Positions 58,880 through 64,000 of a DNA stretch of 64,000 bases are shown here, piece after piece; position 1 is the stretch's first letter; each line of letters opens with the position of its first letter. The notes under the pieces are model-generated. The model searched no databases. It saw only the letters and a program-made list of their open reading frames with translations, and was not told where the DNA came from. A program made the translations under genes and the position numbers. The DNA comes from Streptacidiphilus albus JL83 (lineage in GTDB: Bacteria > Actinomycetota > Actinomycetes > Streptomycetales > Streptomycetaceae), in contig NZ_JQML01000001.1 of assembly GCF_000744705.1 (NCBI RefSeq), positions 3,172,017 through 3,236,016 of the forward strand. The letters are read 5' to 3'.

Positions 58880-60253
58880 TCAGCTCAGCGGCGTGTAGTA
58901 GAGGTGCATCCCGGGGATGGTCAGGTTCCCGCCGAACTGCCCGGTCTGGGTGGCGACCGCGTTGTTCAGGGTCAGCGTCAGCGGGATCGGGACCGAGCCG
59001 ATCAGGTCGTAGAGCCACTGCGGCAGGGTGTCCGGCGTCAGCGTCAGATTGACGCCCAGCCAGGCCAGCGGAATCCCCTCGGCCTCGGCCAGGGTGCCGG
59101 AGAGGCTGGTGACGTACATCGTCACCGTCCCGCCCCTCATGGTCGAGGTGGTCCCCGGACCGCCCTGGACGTGGAGCTCCTGGCCGATCTGCTGGGTCGA
59201 CATGTCGAGGTCGCCGATGTTCACCTCCTGCGCGGTGAACTTGAGCACCCGGACGTCGCCGGCCGCTGTCGGCACCGTCACCACGCCCCAGAACTGGGTG
59301 TTGATCAGCTCCAGGCTGCTGCTCTTCAGCGTCCACGGGACGGTCGGCATCTCGCCCACCGGCATGCTGGTGTCCAGCGGCGCGGCCATCCGGCTGACGT
59401 CGCAGGCGCGGTTGGCCTCGGCCGAGGTGGTGCTGGTGGTCGGGGAGGTCGCCGCCGGGGTGCCGACGGTCGAGGGGGCGGCCGCCGGGACGGTGGAACG
59501 GGTGGCACCGGTGGAGGGCGTGGCCGTGGCGGCGGGCGCCGAGCGGGTCGCCGAGGCGGAGGGCACGGCCGACACCGGGGTGGTGGTGTCGGCGTGGCGG
59601 GTGGTCGGCGTGGCAGCGGCGGAAGGGGTGGGCGAGGCGGCGGGCCGGGCCGGTTCGGCGTCCAGGCCCAGCAGTTGGCCGAGCCCGTTCAGGATCGTGC
59701 CGACTCCCTCACCCAGGGGGTTGCCCGTCGGGCCGGACGCCGGCGCGCTGGTCGGTCCGGCGGCGGGGACCGCAGACGGAGCGTGGGAAGGCACCTGGGA
59801 GGGCGTAGCGGAGGACGGGGCCGTGGACGGCGCCGTGGACCCGGCGGAGGACTTGGTCGGGGCCGTGCCCGACGACCTGCCACCGGTCGACCTGCCACCG
59901 GTCGTGGTCGAGGCGGCGGTCGAGGAGGCCCCCGTGTCGGCCCCGGTCTTCGTCGTGCCGGTCTTCGTCGTGCCGGCGATCAGCGAGCTGATGCTGGTCT
60001 TGGTGCAGTTGCTGCCCGTCGGTGCGGCAGCGGCGTCCGTCGCGTGGTCGTGCGAGGTCGCGGCGGCGGAGCTGGAGGTGGCGTCGGCGGCGAGGGCGAA
60101 CTTCGGCGCGATGGTCCCCATCAGCAGGGCTGTCGGCACGGCCGTCAGCGCGATGGCCCGTCCCACCGGCAGTCGCAGCCGACCCCGGACGGTGAGCCGC
60201 GGGGCCGCGTGCCGCCCGGTGACCCGCGGTCCGGACTCGGACTCACTCGCCAT
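58880..60253 (-). CDS. Secreted Ser/Thr/Ala-rich protein of unknown function, third gene of an envelope cluster
   Basis: This 457-residue protein has a basic N-terminus and an export signal (about 25-56). A long low-complexity Ser/Thr/Ala/Pro region (about 60-280) precedes a beta-rich C-terminal domain of about 180 residues. Single Cys residues sit before and after the linker (NCTKTS, RACDVS). Two 15-bp repeat pairs are inside it. The C-terminal part resembles the beta-sheet proteins encoded beside DUF6230 genes. The GTG/ATG start overlap (11 bases) with the upstream membrane gene shows coupling. No function is proposed. Confidence 0.72.
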   Translation of the reverse strand: MASESESGPRVTGRHAAPRLTVRGRLRLPVGRAIALTAVPTALLMGTIAPKFALAADATSSSAAATSHDHATDAAAAPTGSNCTKTSISSLIAGTTKTGTTKTGADTGASSTAASTTTGGRSTGGRSSGTAPTKSSAGSTAPSTAPSSATPSQVPSHAPSAVPAAGPTSAPASGPTGNPLGEGVGTILNGLGQLLGLDAEPARPAASPTPSAAATPTTRHADTTTPVSAVPSASATRSAPAATATPSTGATRSTVPAAAPSTVGTPAATSPTTSTTSAEANRACDVSRMAAPLDTSMPVGEMPTVPWTLKSSSLELINTQFWGVVTVPTAAGDVRVLKFTAQEVNIGDLDMSTQQIGQELHVQGGPGTTSTMRGGTVTMYVTSLSGTLAEAEGIPLAWLGVNLTLTPDTLPQWLYDLIGSVPIPLTLTLNNAVATQTGQFGGNLTIPGMHLYYTPLS

Positions 60254-60959
60254 CGTGGGCCCCCTCGCGCGCCCCTTCCGACTGGGCCGACGTCTCCTCG
60301 GCCCGCGGGGCCGGCACCGCGCCCGGCGCGGCGGGCTGGGCGGCGGGCTGGGCGGTGGGCTGGGCCACGGACTTGGCCATGGTCGGTGCTTCGGCGGCCG
60401 GCTGCGGCGCCGCCCCGGGGGCGGGCTCGAACAGCGCGGCGATCGGGTACGTCTGCTCCGGCTGCTGCCCGCCCTCGACCTGGGGCTGCTGCGCGAACGC
60501 GGCACTGTCGGCGCCCTCGGCGCCTTCAGCGCCCTCGGCCGCAGGTGCCGGCTGCTTCAGCGGCGCCCAGGAGCACACCAGCGCGCCACCGATCAGACCC
60601 GGGAGCAGGGCCAGGCCGAACCCGGCCAGGTTGGACATCGGGATCGAGATCAGCGTGAGCACCAGGGCCGCGATGCCGGCGAACACCCGAACATGCGGCT
60701 GGAACCACACCGAGATTCCCAGCGCGATCAGCAGCACCCCGATGACCAGCGACTGCGCACCGGCGGTGGTGGACAGGTGCAGGCTCAACGAACCCAGGGT
60801 GAGGTTGGCGTAGGGGAAGTACAGGATCGGTCCGCCGGCGATGAGCACCAGCAGTCCTCCCCAGAAAGGACGGCTGCGGCGCCAGTTTCGGAACGCTAGA
60901 CGGGCCTTGCTGAAGCCGTTCTCAGGCTCGGGCCGCGCCTGCGCGGTCGCGCTCGTCAC
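60243..60959 (-). CDS. DUF6114-like membrane protein
   Basis: This 238-residue protein has four transmembrane segments (about 32-52, 60-85, 88-107, 110-135), with RPFWGGLLVLIAGGPILYFPY in the first. The rest (140-238) is a cytosolic or exterior Ala/Pro/Glu-rich tail. It matches the DUF6114 proteins I know from streptomycetes (family name from memory). GTG 60959 has GGGAG about 8 bases upstream. It lies between a DUF6230-like secreted protein and a secreted unknown, and overlaps the latter by 11 bases; a joint envelope role is likely. Confidence 0.75.
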   Translation of the reverse strand: MTSATAQARPEPENGFSKARLAFRNWRRSRPFWGGLLVLIAGGPILYFPYANLTLGSLSLHLSTTAGAQSLVIGVLLIALGISVWFQPHVRVFAGIAALVLTLISIPMSNLAGFGLALLPGLIGGALVCSWAPLKQPAPAAEGAEGAEGADSAAFAQQPQVEGGQQPEQTYPIAALFEPAPGAAPQPAAEAPTMAKSVAQPTAQPAAQPAAPGAVPAPRAEETSAQSEGAREGAHDGE

Positions 60960-61186
60960 GTGGCAACTCCCAGGTGGATGATCAATGGTGGAGAACACGG
61001 CGGGGAGGGGCCGGGGCCCCTCCCCATCGTGGCCGATGGAGCGACTCGTCCATCGGCGGGTCGGCGGGTGGGCCGACCGTAGGGCGTCTCACTCGGCTGT
61101 GCCCGGGACGGAACGGGTCGGGAGGACCCGCCGTCCGGGCATCCGCAGGAAGCCGGGGCGTGGTGCCCCGGCGGTCCGCGGCAGCG

Positions 61187-61822
61187 TCAGAAGCACTCGT
61201 TGTTGGTGCTGTTGATGCTGAGGTGCATGTTGTTCAGCGAGAAGGTGCCGGCCGAGGTGGCCCACGCCGTCTGCTGGACATTGGTCAGGACGGCCTTGTT
61301 GGCCTCCTGGGCGAAGCCGCCCGCGTTGTAGAACGGCGAGGAGGCGTCACCGGAGCTGACCGTGCCCTCGCTGACCCCGCCTTCGGCGACACCGATGTTG
61401 ATGCCGTAGAAGGTGGCCGTCTGCGCCTTCAGATCGGTCATGTCGATGTACAGGTTGCTGGCGGTGACCGGAGCGTTGGCCGCGGTGCCGGCCTGGATCT
61501 TCAGGACATAGGTCCCGAGACCGACCTTGCTCAGGTCCACTGCCACCGACTGGCACAGGTTGGTGATCGACGCCGTCTTGAAGCCCGAGACGGCCACCGG
61601 CACCATCGTGCCGTTCTTCTGGACGTCGACCGTCCCGTACTGCACGAAGTTGTAGCCGGTCAGGCCGTCCGCGGACACCTTGAAGTCAGTGCCGGAGACG
61701 CTGAACGACGCGGCCAGCGCGCCCTGGGCGACACTGACTCCGACGGCCGCGGTGACGGCGAGGGTCGGCACCATGACGACAGCGAACCGACGCCAGCGGG
61801 TCTTGCCAAAAGTCTGGGACAT
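61187..61822 (-). CDS. DUF6230-like secreted protein
   Basis: This 211-residue protein has a basic signal peptide (RWRRFAVVMVPTLAVTAAVG, about 8-38) and a beta-rich domain with many Thr, Ser and Asn and only two Cys (in NLCQSV and the C-terminal NECF), which could form a disulfide. It resembles DUF6230 proteins (name from memory). ATG 61822 follows AGGAGG by 8 bases, one of the best ribosome binding sites in the window, so it is probably abundant. It lies 227 bases upstream of the DUF6114 gene in the same direction. Function is unknown. Confidence 0.75.
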   Translation of the reverse strand: MSQTFGKTRWRRFAVVMVPTLAVTAAVGVSVAQGALAASFSVSGTDFKVSADGLTGYNFVQYGTVDVQKNGTMVPVAVSGFKTASITNLCQSVAVDLSKVGLGTYVLKIQAGTAANAPVTASNLYIDMTDLKAQTATFYGINIGVAEGGVSEGTVSSGDASSPFYNAGGFAQEANKAVLTNVQQTAWATSAGTFSLNNMHLSINSTNNECF

Positions 61823-61941
61823 AACGAGGTCCTCCTTCTCGGACGTGCATCTTCGGCCTGCCCCGCTAGGGCCCCGGCCTGGGATGGGGAGAAGAGCTAC
61901 GTCCTCGGGAAGGGGAGCGCGTCGGCTGCGTGCGACGGTAC

Positions 61942-61964
61942 GTACGGACACCTCTGTACGGACA
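61942..61964. repeat. Direct repeat GTACGGACA, 14-base spacing
   Basis: GTACGGACA occurs at 61942-61950 and 61956-61964, about 120-140 bases upstream of the DUF6230-like start. A tandem repeat of this spacing may be an activator binding site. Confidence 0.5.
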
Positions 61965-62321
61965 GCTGACCGGCAGCATCGGCGATCACCCCCGAGCGAC
62001 AACCACCGGCCGCGCAGGATGCACGGCCGTGAGAGGGCAGGCTCCACCGCGAACGGCGGAGACCCCCCTGCCCTCGAAGCGTCGGCCGGGCCGACACCTG
62101 CCCGGTGGGGATTCCGTCACTGGTTCCCCGACTGGGTGCCGGAGTAGCGGTGACGAACCGAGCGTGCCTGATCGTGGTCCAATCCCGCCCGCTGCACAAG
62201 TACTTCGTTACTGATGAGTAAGAAGCGGGAGAACCGAATCAATCGACCAACTCGGACATGGATGACCGTCCGTAGCCACGTCATGGTCATGCCCGACGGC
62301 AAAGTTGTGGAAACACGGCAT

Positions 62322-62366
62322 TAACGGACGATGACGGCCACCAAGGGTGACCGCCACTGTCCGTTA
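62322..62366 (-). terminator. Large imperfect hairpin downstream of the TPR gene
   Basis: TAACGGAC at 62322-62329 pairs with GTCCGTTA at 62359-62366, and GGCCACC/GGTGACC pair inside with one mismatch. It lies 67-111 bases past the stop of the minus-strand TPR gene, so it could end that transcript or serve as a protein-binding cruciform. Confidence 0.45.
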
Positions 62367-62380
62367 TCACGTTTTGATAA
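62364..62380. promoter_or_regulatory. TTATCA-N5-TGATAA inverted repeat
   Basis: Perfect 6-base arms around CGTTT. AT-rich compared with the surroundings. It may be a regulator site or part of the transcript end of the TPR gene. Confidence 0.35.
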
Positions 62381-62432
62381 ACCTCAGGGGCCCCAGTGTC
62401 TTTGTCGCCAAATCAGGGGCCCGCGCCGTCCC

Positions 62433-63413
62433 TCAGAACAGCTTGCGCGCCAGTGCTCCCCTGGCCTTGACGACCCGGGGGTCCTCCGCGCCGATCACCT
62501 GGAACAGGCCCAGCAGGTGGGTCCGCACCCGGTCACGGTCCTCGCCGAAGGTCCGGCCCACCGTGTCGACCAGCCGGCCGAACGCGTCCTCCACGTGACC
62601 GCCAGTCAGGTCGAGGTCGGCCGCCGCGAGTTGGGCGTCGACATCGGTCGGGCGCTCGGCCGCGGCGGTGCGCACCGCCTGCGGGTCGAGCCCCTGCACC
62701 CGCTGCAGCAGCTCGGCCTGGGCCAGGCCCAACGAGGCCTCGACATCACCCGGACGGTCGGCCAGCACATTGCGGTACGCCTGGACGGCACCGCCCAGGT
62801 CGCCCCGGTCCAGCGCGTCGTGGGCGGCGGCCAGTGCCGGGTCCACCGGCTCCGGGAGCTCGCTGTCGACGTCTCCCCGCCCCGAGCGGGCGCCGATCTC
62901 GCCGACGACGCCGAGCTGACTGCCCGCGGCCTCGACCAGCTTGTCCAGCACCTGCCGGACCTCCGGCTCCGAGGCCGGCCCCTCGAACAGTGGCAGCAGC
63001 TGACCCGCCACCACCGCGAGCAGCGTCGGCAGATCACGGATCTGGAGCTGCTGGGCCAACTGCTGGCTGGACCGGAGGTCGACGTTGGCGAGCACGAAGC
63101 GGCCGTCGTACTCCTCGGCCAGCTGCTCGATCACCGGCTTGAACTGCTCGGCCGGGGCGTAGCCCTCGGCCCAGAAGTTCAGCACGACCGGCACCTCGGC
63201 CGAGAGGCCGACGACCTGCTCCTCGAAGTCGCGCTCCGAGACGTCGAAGATCAGGGGCCCGGCGGAGGGAGCGGCGACGCCGTCGGCCTCCGCCTCCTGG
63301 GCCTGGCGGGCACGAGCGGCGCGGGCCTGTTCCGCCTTCTGGGCGGCCTCAGCTGCCGCCTTGACCGCGGCGAGGTCGACCGCGCCGCGCATGGACATGT
63401 TCCGTGGCTGCAT
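62433..63413 (-). CDS. Thioredoxin-fold TPR protein (YbbN-like), without the catalytic cysteines
   Basis: This 326-residue protein has a charged N-terminal helix (about 10-45), a thioredoxin-like domain (about 55-155) and a TPR C-terminus (about 185-320). The active-site segment reads VLNFWAEGYAPAEQFKP, so the WCxxC pair is missing and redox activity is not expected. YbbN (CnoX)-type proteins act as holdases that work with chaperones; the E. coli one also lacks a standard CxxC. ATG 63413 has GGGGAGG about 8 bases upstream. It is divergent from a TetR gene. Confidence 0.88.
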   Translation of the reverse strand: MQPRNMSMRGAVDLAAVKAAAEAAQKAEQARAARARQAQEAEADGVAAPSAGPLIFDVSERDFEEQVVGLSAEVPVVLNFWAEGYAPAEQFKPVIEQLAEEYDGRFVLANVDLRSSQQLAQQLQIRDLPTLLAVVAGQLLPLFEGPASEPEVRQVLDKLVEAAGSQLGVVGEIGARSGRGDVDSELPEPVDPALAAAHDALDRGDLGGAVQAYRNVLADRPGDVEASLGLAQAELLQRVQGLDPQAVRTAAAERPTDVDAQLAAADLDLTGGHVEDAFGRLVDTVGRTFGEDRDRVRTHLLGLFQVIGAEDPRVVKARGALARKLF

Positions 63414-63852
63414 GGGTCTATCCTCCCCTGTTCGCGCGCTCGGGTGTGAATCGTCCGTCGATCCCACCGACATACTGACGCCGGGCACACAGAAACCGGC
63501 TGCCGGACCAGGCTCCGCCTCCGCCTCCCGCCGGTTGCGGGGGGCGGGGGGCGCCCTGCGGCGTCCGTCCGTGTACTGCTGCTGCTCTGCTGCTACTGCT
63601 CCGCCCCGGTGCGCGGATCCCCATCCGCGCGGCAGCGTGGTCGTCACTCTTTCGCTACGAGTCGTAGCGTATATCCGGGCGACGGGCCGTCCCAGTGGTT
63701 CCGACGTGAACTGCACCACTTCTCCACCCGGTCCCCTTCTCCCGTCCCGGGCCGCTGCGGATAACCTCCCCCGACGGGGCCCACCCGCCCAGCCCACGAG
63801 GCCCCCAGAGGCCCACTCCCAGAGGCCCACCCCCCAGAGGCAAGGACGCCCG
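63414..63852. other. Divergent intergenic region before the TetR gene
   Basis: The 439 bases hold no recognisable gene. The region is GC-rich with one AT-richer block near 63645-63675. AGAGGCCCAC-type 14-15-bp tandem units lie at about 63807-63840, directly before the TTG start of the TetR gene. Confidence 0.5.
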
Positions 63853-64000
63853 TTGACCGACTCCACCGCCACCCCGCGCAAGGGCCGCCCGCGCAACGCC
63901 GACGCGGACCGGGCGATCCTCGCCGCGACCAGGGCGGTGCTCGCCGAACTCGGCTGGGGCGGGCTCACCATGGGGGACGTGGCGGTGCGGGCAGGGGTCG
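63853..64000 (+). CDS. TetR family regulator, N-terminal part only
   Basis: Only the first 49 residues are in the window. They contain a basic lead (RKGRPRNADADRAIL) and the first helices of a TetR HTH (AATRAVLAELGWGGLTMGDVAVRAGV), where the recognition helix would follow. The start is TTG 63853, with a weak ribosome binding site. The ligand domain and the target are outside the window. Confidence 0.8.
   Translation, partial: MTDSTATPRKGRPRNADADRAILAATRAVLAELGWGGLTMGDVAVRAGV

Larger units (their letters stand above)
61823..62432. other. Control region before the DUF6230-like gene
   Basis: No gene is seen in these 610 bases. They hold a 9-base direct repeat (61942-61964), a large imperfect hairpin (62322-62366) and a TTATCA/TGATAA inverted repeat (62364-62380). 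The part next to the DUF6230-like gene probably holds its promoter; the part next to the TPR gene probably ends that transcript. Confidence 0.5.

Overview
The window is very GC-rich, starts many genes at GTG or TTG, and carries a complete GlgE alpha-glucan pathway, a SoxR gene of the actinobacterial type, SigE-type sigma factors, LCP and L,D-transpeptidase wall enzymes, and DUF6230/DUF6114-like proteins. This points to a chromosomal segment of a filamentous actinobacterium, most likely a member of the Streptomycetaceae. That assignment is inferred from gene content and base composition, since there is no rRNA to check. There are no insertion sequences, CRISPR arrays, tRNAs or rRNAs.

Layout. 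0.45-5.7 kb: nitronate monooxygenase, SWIM-zinc protein, OsmC protein, then an LCP wall ligase behind a DUF6542-like membrane protein (the LCP N-terminus looks frameshifted), and a broken acetylxylan esterase gene. 5.7-7 kb: a divergent HxlR regulator and nitroreductase pair. 7-12.5 kb: a run of minus-strand envelope genes (membrane protein, sigma factor, class F sortase, two short C-terminally anchored proteins, LysM L,D-transpeptidase, proline-rich lytic transglycosylase). 12.7-15.7 kb: a PAS-GGDEF-EAL protein and a double-GNAT protein. 15.8-20.3 kb: soxR, an SDR gene remnant, a SoxR-box-like palindrome in front of a split transketolase, then an ArsR-like regulator coupled to an MFS exporter. 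20.6-25 kb: an RsbW-like ATPase, an enoyl-CoA hydratase and two paralogous L,D-transpeptidase lipoproteins.

25.3-50 kb is dominated by alpha-glucan metabolism: glgX at 25.3 kb, glgP at 36.6-39.3 kb, and divergent from it glgE-treS-mak-glgB at 40-48.7 kb. Together these make, branch, trim and phosphorolyse glycogen-like glucan from trehalose/maltose through maltose-1-phosphate. Between them lie a Tat-type metallophosphatase, a heterodimeric ABC exporter, an MgtC-like protein, an aldo/keto reductase and a duplicated-domain lipoprotein. An aroA paralogue follows the glucan operon.

50-64 kb: a PNPOx-like protein, an APC permease with a long leader, an unknown conserved-looking protein, then pta-ackA-pyk (acetyl-phosphate/acetate and pyruvate metabolism). 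A convergent terminator separates pyk from three minus-strand envelope proteins of unknown function, a thioredoxin-fold/TPR protein without the CxxC pair, and a TetR gene cut by the window end.

Two themes are worth following. Tandem repeats with a constant 15-bp period but unrelated units recur at eight or more sites, inside and outside genes. There is also a compact sortase/wall-enzyme cluster whose two small anchored proteins lack an LPXTG motif.
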